Assembly: GCF_006715055.1 (NCBI RefSeq)
Contig: NZ_VFMN01000001.1
Location: 310,001 to 374,000 of the forward strand
From: Lapillicoccus jejuensis
Lineage (GTDB): Bacteria; Actinomycetota; Actinomycetes; Actinomycetales; Dermatophilaceae
Length of the DNA: 64,000 bases
Reading direction: 5' to 3'
Below, in pieces: positions 32,333 through 38,446 of the stretch (positions are counted from its first letter, which is position 1; each line of letters opens with the position of its first letter). The position numbers were made by a program, and so were the translations under genes. The notes beneath the pieces are model-generated. The model did no database searches, was not told the origin of the DNA, and saw only the letters and a program-made list of their open reading frames with translations.

Positions 32333-32707
32333 ATGAGGTCGCTGCGGGTCGGGGTCGTGCGGGTCACCGGGCGCTCGATGGAGCCGAGCCTGCACGAGGG
32401 CGACCGCCTCGTCGTCCTGTACGGCGCCCCGCCGGTCCGCGGCCGGCTCGCGGTGGTGCGTCTGCCCGACGGCCCCGACGGCCCGCGCCCCGTGTCGGTG
32501 AAGCGGGTCACCGGGCGGGCTCCCGGCGAGCCAGGGTCCTGGTGGGTCGAGCGGGACAACCACGCCGAGGGCCTCGACTCGTGGACCGTCGGCGGGATCC
32601 CCCGCAGCGACGTGCTCGGCGTCGTCGTGGGCCGGGTGCCGGACCGCCTCGTGCGGCTCGCCGCCCCCCGGGTCACCCCCCGTGTCCGCGGCGGACGTCG
32701 GGGGTAG
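32333..32707 (+). CDS. sodX: Nickel-type superoxide dismutase maturation protease (S24/S26 family)
   Basis: 124 residues. The catalytic serine motif VTGRSMEPSLHEGD and the lysine motif SVKRVTG are those of S26 signal-peptidase-like enzymes, followed by ERDNHAEGLDSWTVGGI. There is no obvious membrane anchor. The gene directly precedes sodN, and in NiSOD systems this protease removes the propeptide to expose the metal-binding N-terminal histidine. ATG 32333 follows CAGAAT by 6 nt, possibly leaderless. Confidence 0.92.
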   Translation: MRSLRVGVVRVTGRSMEPSLHEGDRLVVLYGAPPVRGRLAVVRLPDGPDGPRPVSVKRVTGRAPGEPGSWWVERDNHAEGLDSWTVGGIPRSDVLGVVVGRVPDRLVRLAAPRVTPRVRGGRRG

Positions 32708-32710
32708 GTT
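32705..32710 (+). promoter_or_regulatory. Possible -10 box TAGGTT upstream of sodN
   Basis: TAGGTT overlaps the TAG stop of sodX and would start transcription near 32717, leaving a leader of about 54 nt with a GAAGGGA ribosome site before sodN. It would allow sodN to be made in excess of its protease. Confidence 0.4.
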
Positions 32711-32770
32711 GGCGAGGACAGCGCTGCCCCGCGCTGGCCGATTGTCACCGTCACGAAGGGAACGCGTCCG

Positions 32771-33190
32771 ATGTTCCGATCGCTGCTCGCCCGTCTGGTC
32801 GAGCCCACCGCCGAGGTGTCCGCGCACTGCGACCTCCCCTGCGGCATCTACGACCCGGTCCAGGCCAAGCTCGAGGCCCAGTCGGTCAAGGCCTGCATGG
32901 AGAAGGTCAAGGACAACCAGGACCCCGACTTCGTCGCCCGCGCCCGCACCGTCAAGGAGGAGCGCTCCGACCTCGTCAAGCACCACCTCTGGGTGCTGTG
33001 GACCGACTACTTCAAGCCGCCGCACTTCGAGAAGTACCCCCAGCTGCACCAGCTGTTCAACGAAGCCACCAAGCTCGCCGGCGCCGGCGGGACCAAGGCG
33101 TCGTGGGACGTCGCCGTGGCCGACCAGCTGCTCGCCAAGATCGACGAGATCGGCGACATCTTCTGGGAGACCAAGAAGGCCGCGGCCTGA
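32771..33190 (+). CDS. sodN: Nickel superoxide dismutase
   Basis: Disproportionates superoxide in the cytoplasm. 139 residues. The nickel hook HCDLPCGIYDP begins at residue 19, after an 18-residue propeptide (MFRSLLARLVEPTAEVSA) that must be cleaved so that the His amine and imidazole can bind Ni. The two hook cysteines are present. The rest is the expected helical bundle (HHLWVLWTDYFKPPHFEKYP). ATG with GAAGGGA upstream. Paired with sodX; followed by a strong terminator. Confidence 0.97.
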   Translation: MFRSLLARLVEPTAEVSAHCDLPCGIYDPVQAKLEAQSVKACMEKVKDNQDPDFVARARTVKEERSDLVKHHLWVLWTDYFKPPHFEKYPQLHQLFNEATKLAGAGGTKASWDVAVADQLLAKIDEIGDIFWETKKAAA

Positions 33191-33232
33191 CCCACTGCGG
33201 TCACCACGGCGCACGACGCCGTACGACGTCGC

Positions 33233-33262
33233 GGGGCGGCACCTGAGCGCAGGTGCCGCCCC
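33233..33262. terminator. Bidirectional terminator between sodN and the HD-GYP genes
   Basis: GGGGCGGCACCTG-AGCG-CAGGTGCCGCCCC: a perfect 13-bp GC-rich stem with a 4-nt loop, 43 nt after the sodN stop and 24 nt after the stop of the convergent gene. Confidence 0.85.
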
Positions 33263-33286
33263 GTGGCGCGTCCGGGCTCGGACGCC

Positions 33287-34630
33287 TCAGCGCGCGGTCG
33301 GCTCGGCGACGGGCACCGCACCCGAGCCGTCCCGGCGCAGGTCGAGGACGCGCTCGAGCGCCTCGACGACGGCGGGGTCGTACTCGTAGCCCAGCCCGAG
33401 GTGGATGCGTTCGACCGCTGCTGCTTTGCTGGCCGACGTCGGGTGCTCGCCGGCGAGATCGTCGTACGCGTTGGCGACCTTGATGATGCGGGCGGCGAGC
33501 GGGATGTTCTCCCCCAGCTCGCGCACATGCCGGTACGGCTTGGCCTGCACCTCGAGAATGTCCGCCACATCGGCCAGTACCCCGGTGGTCCGCACGATCT
33601 CGGCACCGTCCCGGGCGATCCGGTCCTGGTCGGCCGGGGCGGCCATCATCGTGGCCCCCTGGGGTATCGGGGTCCGCAGCGCCAGCTGGCCGATGTCGTG
33701 CAACAGCGCCGCGTACTCGACCGATGACGCCTCTCGGGACGACACGCCCAGCATTCGCGCCATCGCCACGCTGAGATGCGCCACCCGGGTGGGGTGGTCG
33801 GGCCTGGTGTAGCCGCCGAGCTCGGTCAATCGGGACAGGGTGCGGATCGTCTGCCCCTGGGTCTCGCGGATCCCCGCGTAGCGACGGAGCGCGAACTGCG
33901 TCAACGCCAGCGGGAGGAGGAACACCGGGATGGCCACGATCCCGATGGCGCGCTCCGCCAGCGCGATCAGCGTGCCCGACGCCGCCAGCGCCGCACCCAG
34001 ACCCACGATGTCCCCCAACCCGTTCGACACCGCCGCATGCCAGGGGACGCGGTGGTCCACCGCCTCCACGGCAGCGGTGAGCAGGCTCTCGGCGACGATG
34101 GCCACCCCCGACACCAGCACCATGGCCACGGCGAGGAGCCAGCGCCGCTCCTCCCAGTCCAGCCGCTCCAGCGGCTGACCCCCGACCAGAGGGAGCCAGC
34201 GGAAACCCACGGCGACGACCGCCACGGAGAGGAAGCGGATCGCCACCTCCGTGTAGTGCGGCGCGAGATGACGCCGCAGCCGCAGACCGGTAGCGAGGAG
34301 CATCGCCACAGCGGTGGTGAGGAGACAGATCGCGGGACCGAAGGTGACGTGCTCCAGGCCGACCATCGTCGTCATGGCCAGACCGAACGTGCCCGCCACG
34401 GACATCGGAGCGCTCTCCCGCGCGCCTGGGAGCCTGATCCGGTTGACCTCTCCCAGCACGATGGTGAGGAGGAACGTGACCAGGACCCACCGCTCCGTCG
34501 AGGTGGTGACGGGACGCGGCCCGGGTGTCGACGCCGCGACGAGGGTCAGCCACAGGCAGACGACCACGACCGCGCCCGCGGTCGTGGCGAGGACGGTGGC
34601 GAGCCGGCCCCGCGCCCACCGGGCCCTCAT
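33287..34630 (-). CDS. Membrane HD-domain protein with degenerate HD-GYP motifs
   Basis: 447 residues. About seven hydrophobic segments fill residues 10-255, ending near IVAIPVFLLPLALTQF. The cytoplasmic half has an HD domain: GYTRPDHPTRVAHLSVAMA, YAALLHDIGQLALRTP, then RIIKVANAYDDLAGEHP. Compared with the canonical paralogue just upstream, HDIGK is HDIGQ and the HHERWDGRGYP block is absent (LEVQAKPYRHVREL in its place). It may be a non-catalytic or altered c-di-GMP phosphodiesterase, perhaps a regulator or partner of the upstream enzyme. ATG overlaps that gene's stop (ATGA). Confidence 0.82.
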   Translation of the reverse strand: MRARWARGRLATVLATTAGAVVVVCLWLTLVAASTPGPRPVTTSTERWVLVTFLLTIVLGEVNRIRLPGARESAPMSVAGTFGLAMTTMVGLEHVTFGPAICLLTTAVAMLLATGLRLRRHLAPHYTEVAIRFLSVAVVAVGFRWLPLVGGQPLERLDWEERRWLLAVAMVLVSGVAIVAESLLTAAVEAVDHRVPWHAAVSNGLGDIVGLGAALAASGTLIALAERAIGIVAIPVFLLPLALTQFALRRYAGIRETQGQTIRTLSRLTELGGYTRPDHPTRVAHLSVAMARMLGVSSREASSVEYAALLHDIGQLALRTPIPQGATMMAAPADQDRIARDGAEIVRTTGVLADVADILEVQAKPYRHVRELGENIPLAARIIKVANAYDDLAGEHPTSASKAAAVERIHLGLGYEYDPAVVEALERVLDLRRDGSGAVPVAEPTAR

Positions 34631-36051
34631 GACCTGACCTGCTCCGGGGTCACGACCGGCCCCGGCTGGGGGTCGATCCGGGAGGCCATGAGATCGGAGG
34701 CCGCCGGGTCGTCGTGGTCGAGGTAGCCGTCCATCATCAACAGCTCGTCCTCGCTCACCTCGGCCGGGACCCACCGGTGACGTTCGAGGGCGTTGCGCAG
34801 TGCCTCGACGATCCTCGGGTCGAACTGGGTCCCGGCTCGGGCCGCGACGGCCTCGAAGGCACGCGACGTGCCGAGCGAAGGGCGCTCGGGGCGACGAGTG
34901 GTCAACGCGTCGTAGGCGTCGGCGACGGCGATGACCCGACTGCTGAGAGGGATGTCCTCGCCGGCGAGCCCGTCCGGGTAGCCTCGCCCGTCCCAGCGCT
35001 CGTGGTGATGTCGGATGGCGGTCAGCGACGTCTCGAGGAAGTCGATCCCCGACAGCAGGAGGACACCCTGCTCGGCGTGCCGCTTGAGCACCTCGAGGTC
35101 GTCCCGACCCACGTTGGCCCCGCGGCGGACGACGAGGGTCGGGAGGGCCACCTTCCCGATGTCGTGCAGCTGGGCGGCGAAGCGCAGGGAGGCCGCCTGG
35201 CTCGTGGACAGGCTGAGCGTCTCCCCCATCCACTCGGCCAAGCGAGCGACTCGCTCGCTGTGGCCCCGGGAGGCCGGGTCCTTGATCTCCGCGGCGGTGA
35301 CGAGCCCGGAGAGCGCGCTCTCGTGCGCACGCACCTCCTCGACGTACTGGTTGATGACCCACTGGGCGACGAAGAGCGGCGCCAGGATGAGCACCGCGCT
35401 GAAGGGCCCGACGCGGGCGGGGAACCACAGGGTGACGAAGAGGAAGCTGATGGCGCCGTACCCGAAGTAGGCGAGACCGGAGCTGCTGACCATGCTGAAG
35501 AACGTGACCCTGACTGGTTGCGCGGCGTCGGCCCTCAGCACGGCCGCGATCAAGAGGGCGTTGACGGTCATCTGGACGATGTCGGCCGCCAGCAGCGGCA
35601 GGGCGACGTGCAGCACCAGCGGCCACGCTCCCTGCAAGGGGATGGTGAGCGTGCCGCCCAGCAGCAGGTACGCCGCGCCCCCGACCCACCCCAGCGTGGC
35701 GGCCATGGCCGTGTTGAACACGCGTGTGCGCAGTGCAGAACGCTGCGGCTCGACGACGTAGACCAGGGCACCGACCAGGGACGCCCCGACGGGGCCGACG
35801 GTGGGGATGCAGGCGAGAAGGATGATGCTGAGGAACGACAGGGTGACGTTGAAGCCGAGTCCCTGCCCGCGGAGGAAGTGGCTGAGGACCGCCAGCGCGG
35901 CGAGGACGCCGAGGGCGACCAGGTCCTTGGGTGGCCCCACGACGGCGAGGTTGACGGCGAACCCGACGACCGCGACGAGGCAGGTGAGACCGACGACGAC
36001 CTGCACCCGGCGTCGGCGCCCGCGGTCGGTGGCGCGGGGGTCGGCGGGCAT
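34627..36051 (-). CDS. Membrane HD-GYP phosphodiesterase
   Basis: 474 residues. A membrane sensor region of about seven segments (VQVVVGLTCLVAVVGFAVNL to LAPLFVAQWVINQY, residues 20-230) precedes a complete HD-GYP domain: DPASRGHSERVARLAEWMGE, AQLHDIGKVALPTLVV, LTAIRHHHERWDGRGYPDGL, IPLSSRVIAVADAYDALTT. This family hydrolyses cyclic di-GMP to GMP. ATG 36051 with TACCGT 7 nt upstream indicates a leaderless start. The gene is directly downstream, on the same strand, of the peptide repeat array, and coupled to the degenerate paralogue. Confidence 0.93.
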   Translation of the reverse strand: MPADPRATDRGRRRRVQVVVGLTCLVAVVGFAVNLAVVGPPKDLVALGVLAALAVLSHFLRGQGLGFNVTLSFLSIILLACIPTVGPVGASLVGALVYVVEPQRSALRTRVFNTAMAATLGWVGGAAYLLLGGTLTIPLQGAWPLVLHVALPLLAADIVQMTVNALLIAAVLRADAAQPVRVTFFSMVSSSGLAYFGYGAISFLFVTLWFPARVGPFSAVLILAPLFVAQWVINQYVEEVRAHESALSGLVTAAEIKDPASRGHSERVARLAEWMGETLSLSTSQAASLRFAAQLHDIGKVALPTLVVRRGANVGRDDLEVLKRHAEQGVLLLSGIDFLETSLTAIRHHHERWDGRGYPDGLAGEDIPLSSRVIAVADAYDALTTRRPERPSLGTSRAFEAVAARAGTQFDPRIVEALRNALERHRWVPAEVSEDELLMMDGYLDHDDPAASDLMASRIDPQPGPVVTPEQVRS

Positions 36052-36058
36052 GTCTCCC

Positions 36059-36064
36059 ACGGTA
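36059..36064 (-). promoter_or_regulatory. Leaderless -10 box TACCGT for the HD-GYP operon
   Basis: TACCGT ends 7 nt before ATG 36051, so the HD-GYP pair can be transcribed apart from the upstream peptide array. Confidence 0.5.
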
Positions 36065-36133
36065 GCGACCGGTGGCCGGGCTGTCCGTGGCTGTCCGGTC
36101 ACGTCGGACAGCGTGCGGGGGGAGCCTGGAGGC

Positions 36134-36220
36134 TCAGCCGCCCCAACCCCAGATCGAGACGGGACCGGTGGTGCTGGTGCCGGAGTGGGCGACGGCGGTG
36201 GTGACGGCGGTGCGGATCAC
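36134..36220 (-). CDS. Short repeat-encoded peptide, copy 1 (WGWGG family)
   Basis: 28 residues, MIRTAVTTAVAHSG followed by TSTTGPVSIWGWGG. GTG start with AGGAG 7 nt upstream. The C-terminus GPVSIWGWGG is shared with the other three peptides of the array. The N-terminal half is mildly hydrophobic and Thr/Ala-rich; the end is Gly/Trp-rich, unlike a normal globular protein. Last peptide before the HD-GYP gene. I do not recognise the family; a secreted or modified signalling peptide is possible but inferred. Confidence 0.65.
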   Translation of the reverse strand: MIRTAVTTAVAHSGTSTTGPVSIWGWGG

Positions 36221-36286
36221 GGCGGGACTCCTGAGAACGAGGGGGGGGTGTCGGTCGGTCGACGAGGTCGGGGGGAGCCTGGAGGC

Positions 36287-36373
36287 TCAGCCGCCCCAAC
36301 CCCAGATCGAGACGGGACCGGTGGTGCTGGTGCCGGAGTGGGCGACGGCGGTGGTGGCGGCGGTGCGGATCAC
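36287..36373 (-). CDS. Short repeat-encoded peptide, copy 2 (WGWGG family)
   Basis: 28 residues, the same as copy 1 except Ala instead of Val at residue 6. GTG start, AGGAG ribosome site 7 nt upstream, stop inside a 6-bp hairpin. Same strand and spacing as its neighbours, so likely one transcript. Confidence 0.65.
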   Translation of the reverse strand: MIRTAATTAVAHSGTSTTGPVSIWGWGG

Positions 36374-36438
36374 GGCGGGACTCCTGAGAACGAGGGGGGG
36401 TGTCGGTCGGTCGACGAGGTCGGGGGGAGCCTGGAGGC

Positions 36439-36525
36439 TCAGCCGCCCCAACCCCAGATCGAGACGGGACCGGTGGTGCTGGTGCCGGAGTGGGCGACGG
36501 CGGTGGTGGCGGCGGTGCGGATCAC
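36439..36525 (-). CDS. Short repeat-encoded peptide, copy 3 (WGWGG family)
   Basis: 28 residues, identical to copy 2 at the protein level and in the ribosome site. The three copies probably arose by recent tandem duplication and raise the dose of the same peptide. Confidence 0.65.
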   Translation of the reverse strand: MIRTAATTAVAHSGTSTTGPVSIWGWGG

Positions 36526-36590
36526 GGCGGGACTCCTGAGAACGAGGGGGGGTGTCGGTCGGTCGACGAGGTCGGGGGGAGCCTGGAGGC

Positions 36591-36740
36591 TCAGCCGCCC
36601 CAACCCCAGATCGACACCGGGCCGGCGGCCGGCTGCTGCGGCGCGGGGCGCACGGGGGCGGAGGCGGAGCCCCAGGTCGGCAGCGACGGGGTGGTCAGCA
36701 TCGAGTCGGCGAGCTTGGCGAGGGTGCTGAAGCGGTTCAT
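36591..36740 (-). CDS. 49-residue peptide heading the WGWGG array
   Basis: ATG 36740 with GAGG 9 nt upstream. Sequence begins MNRFSTLAKLADSML (amphipathic, leader-like), continues through a Pro/Ala-rich middle with an internal LPTWGSA, and ends GPVSIWGWGG. That end is shared with the three short peptides, yet Gly, Pro and Val are encoded by GGC-CCG-GTG here and GGT-CCC-GTC there: three synonymous changes and no amino-acid change. This argues that the peptide end is under selection. The architecture resembles a leader-core precursor of a modified peptide, but no modifying enzyme is adjacent. Confidence 0.7.
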   Translation of the reverse strand: MNRFSTLAKLADSMLTTPSLPTWGSASAPVRPAPQQPAAGPVSIWGWGG

Positions 36741-37118
36741 GGCGAAGGACCTCTTTCTCGGCCGTGATCGGGGCACGGCGTCATGGACGGGATTCCGTCG
36801 GGTCGGAATGTCCGGGGAGTGGGACGATGTCGCGCGTCCGCGCCATCTGCTGCGCTCTCAATTTCGCAGAGCGAAGGCCTGTGCAGCACGAGAGGTTGTC
36901 AGCGGGCGGCGAAATTTGCCAAAACTTGAACCGTAACTGGTCTATTCCGAGGCTATTGTCCTGATATACACCAGGCAGCCTCAGGGACCTTGGGCCCTGC
37001 CCGTCCCCCGGCCTCGGGGGGACCGGGGCGGCGGGAGCCCTCGCCCGGTCGTGAGACACTGGGCGGCGGACCAGTCCGTCGCGCCCTGCCGGGGGCGCCT
37101 GCACCCGAAGGAGCCCAG
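36741..37118. other. Divergent intergenic region between the peptide array and bL37
   Basis: 378 bp. Most of it is GC-rich, but 36855-36975 is clearly AT-richer than anything nearby and holds a near-palindrome GGCGAAATTTGCC at 36907-36919 and plus-strand hexamers TATTGT and TATACA around 36953-36970. It probably contains the promoters of both the peptide array (minus) and bL37 (plus). A small hairpin GCGCCC-TGCCGG-GGGCGC is at 37081-37098. No c-di-GMP riboswitch consensus is seen, and no further gene. Confidence 0.5.
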
Positions 37119-37193
37119 ATGAGCAAGCGTGCCCGCAAGCGTCGTACCCGCAAGAAGAGCGGCGCCAACCACGGCCGTCGGCCCAACGCCTGA
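37119..37193 (+). CDS. 50S ribosomal protein bL37
   Basis: 24 residues: MSKRARKRRTRKKSGANHGR then RPNA. The very basic sequence with the ANHG(K/R)RPN ending matches the tiny actinobacterial large-subunit protein bL37 described from mycobacterial ribosome structures. AAGGAG 5 nt before the ATG gives a strong ribosome site. Single gene followed by a strong terminator. Confidence 0.85.
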   Translation: MSKRARKRRTRKKSGANHGRRPNA

Positions 37194-37224
37194 CGCCTCC
37201 GCGCCGCCTCGAGCGACGCAGCGA

Positions 37225-37257
37225 GAAGCCCCCGCGACCACCGGTCGCGGGGGCTTC
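37225..37257. terminator. Bidirectional terminator after bL37
   Basis: GAAGCCCCCGCGACC-ACC-GGTCGCGGGGGCTTC, a perfect 15-bp stem with a 3-nt loop, between the bL37 stop and the stop of the convergent GT2 gene at 37279. Confidence 0.9.
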
Positions 37258-37278
37258 GTCGTCGGGCTCGTGGGGCTC

Positions 37279-38283
37279 TCAGCCGGCGAGGATCCGGACG
37301 GGGCTCTCCTCCTGGGCCTCCGCGGCCGCCACCTCGGCCCGGGCGATGCCGAAGCGCATCTTCTTGGTGTGCTCGAGCGAGTCCTCGATGAGCATCCGGT
37401 TGGTGCGGATCAGGTCCGAGACCACGCCGAGCATCGCCGAGAGGAACGAGATCATCAGCAGCGCGATGCCGAGCAGCAGCGACTGGATGTGGTTCCCGCC
37501 CGAGTCGGTCTGCAGCAGGATCGCGTAGCGCAGGAACGGGGTCAGCCCGAGGACGCCGAAGACGACGGCGAGCAGCCCGAAGATCGCGTACGGCTTGTAC
37601 ATGATGTACGACCGCACGATGGCCATCCCCGACTTCATGACGTGCTCGCGCGTCGAGGAGAACAGCCGCGACTCGCGCGTCTTGGGGTTGGTCGTCACGG
37701 GGATGCTGGCGATCCGCAGCTTCTTGTTGCCCGCCTGGATGATCGTCTCCATGCAGTAGCTGAAGCGCGTGATCGTGTTGAGCAGCATGAGCGACTCGCG
37801 CGAGTAGGCGCGGAACCCGCTGGCGGCGTCGGGCAGCTCGGTGCCGGCGGCCCGGTTGACCACGCTGCTGCCCAGCTTCTGCAGGGCGATCTTGCCCCGG
37901 GAGAAGTGCTCGACCATGTGCACCTGCCGGTCGGCGATGACGATCTCCGCCTCACCACGCAGGATCGGCTGGACGAGGTCGGTGATGCGCTCCTGCGGGT
38001 ACTGGTTGTCGCCGTCGGTGTTGACGACGATGTCCGCCCCGAGCTCGAGGGCCCGCTGGACGCCGTCGTGGAACGAGCGCCCCAGACCGCGGTTGCGCGC
38101 GTGGCGCACGAACTCCGTCACCCCGTGCGCGCGGGCCACCTCGACGGTGCGGTCGCTCGACCCGTCGTCGACGACGAGGACGACGATCTCGTCGATGCCC
38201 GGGATCTCGCGCGGGATCGAGGACAGGACGAGAGGGAGGGTCTCCTCCTCGTTCAAGCACGGCACCTGCACCACGAGCTTCAC
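37279..38283 (-). CDS. GT2 glycosyltransferase, polyprenyl-phosphate hexose synthase type
   Basis: 334 residues. N-terminal GT-A domain: KLVVQVPCLNEEETLPLVL, VVLVVDDGSSDRTVEVA, NRGLGRSFHDGVQ, the DXD-type VNTDGDNQYP. Two C-terminal membrane helices (AIFGLLAVVFGVLGLTPFL, LLLGIALLMISFLSAMLG) anchor it, as in dolichol/polyprenyl-phosphate mannose or glucose synthases (DPM1/GtrB). It would make the lipid-linked monosaccharide donor for GT-C transferases such as those encoded in this window. GTG 38283 has AAGGTGG 5 nt upstream. Confidence 0.9.
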   Translation of the reverse strand: MKLVVQVPCLNEEETLPLVLSSIPREIPGIDEIVVLVVDDGSSDRTVEVARAHGVTEFVRHARNRGLGRSFHDGVQRALELGADIVVNTDGDNQYPQERITDLVQPILRGEAEIVIADRQVHMVEHFSRGKIALQKLGSSVVNRAAGTELPDAASGFRAYSRESLMLLNTITRFSYCMETIIQAGNKKLRIASIPVTTNPKTRESRLFSSTREHVMKSGMAIVRSYIMYKPYAIFGLLAVVFGVLGLTPFLRYAILLQTDSGGNHIQSLLLGIALLMISFLSAMLGVVSDLIRTNRMLIEDSLEHTKKMRFGIARAEVAAAEAQEESPVRILAG

Positions 38284-38446
38284 GGATCCACCTTTCTGAC
38301 GGATCCACGATAGCCGTCTGCACGCCCTCCCCGGACCCGCGCGTGCGTGGGCTCCCGGAAGCGGTTGCCACGGCGTACTACCATGACCACCGCTCAGCCG
38401 GGGCTCAGGAGGCTCCCGGACAGGGGTCGGAAGGGACGAGGCGACG

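Larger units (their letters stand above)
36124..36625 (-). repeat. 152-bp tandem repeat array, three full units plus a partial fourth
   Basis: Units begin at 36124, 36277, 36429 and 36581 (periods 153, 152, 152). The full units are nearly identical; the length change is a run of 8 versus 7 G. Only one other difference is seen in the coding part (Val or Ala codon at residue 6). Each unit on the minus strand holds an AGGAG ribosome site, a short ORF, its stop codon and a small hairpin GAGCCT-CC-AGGCTC overlapping the stop. The fourth unit matches only for about 45 bp around the end of a longer ORF. Confidence 0.95.

Noticed and set aside
32333-32707. S26-type peptidase as a SipW for the exported proteins at 2-4 kb
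   Set aside because: It has no membrane anchor and is adjacent to sodN with the features of SodX, so it is assigned to NiSOD maturation.
35801-36730. A plus-strand open frame of 309 codons through the tandem repeat array
   Set aside because: It is kept open by the repeat itself and lacks a ribosome site; the minus-strand ORFs each have AGGAG and show a synonymous pattern at the peptide end.
36840-36980. Possible c-di-GMP riboswitch upstream of the peptide array
   Set aside because: The HD-GYP context made it worth checking, but none of the conserved GEMM-type core sequences can be found on either strand.
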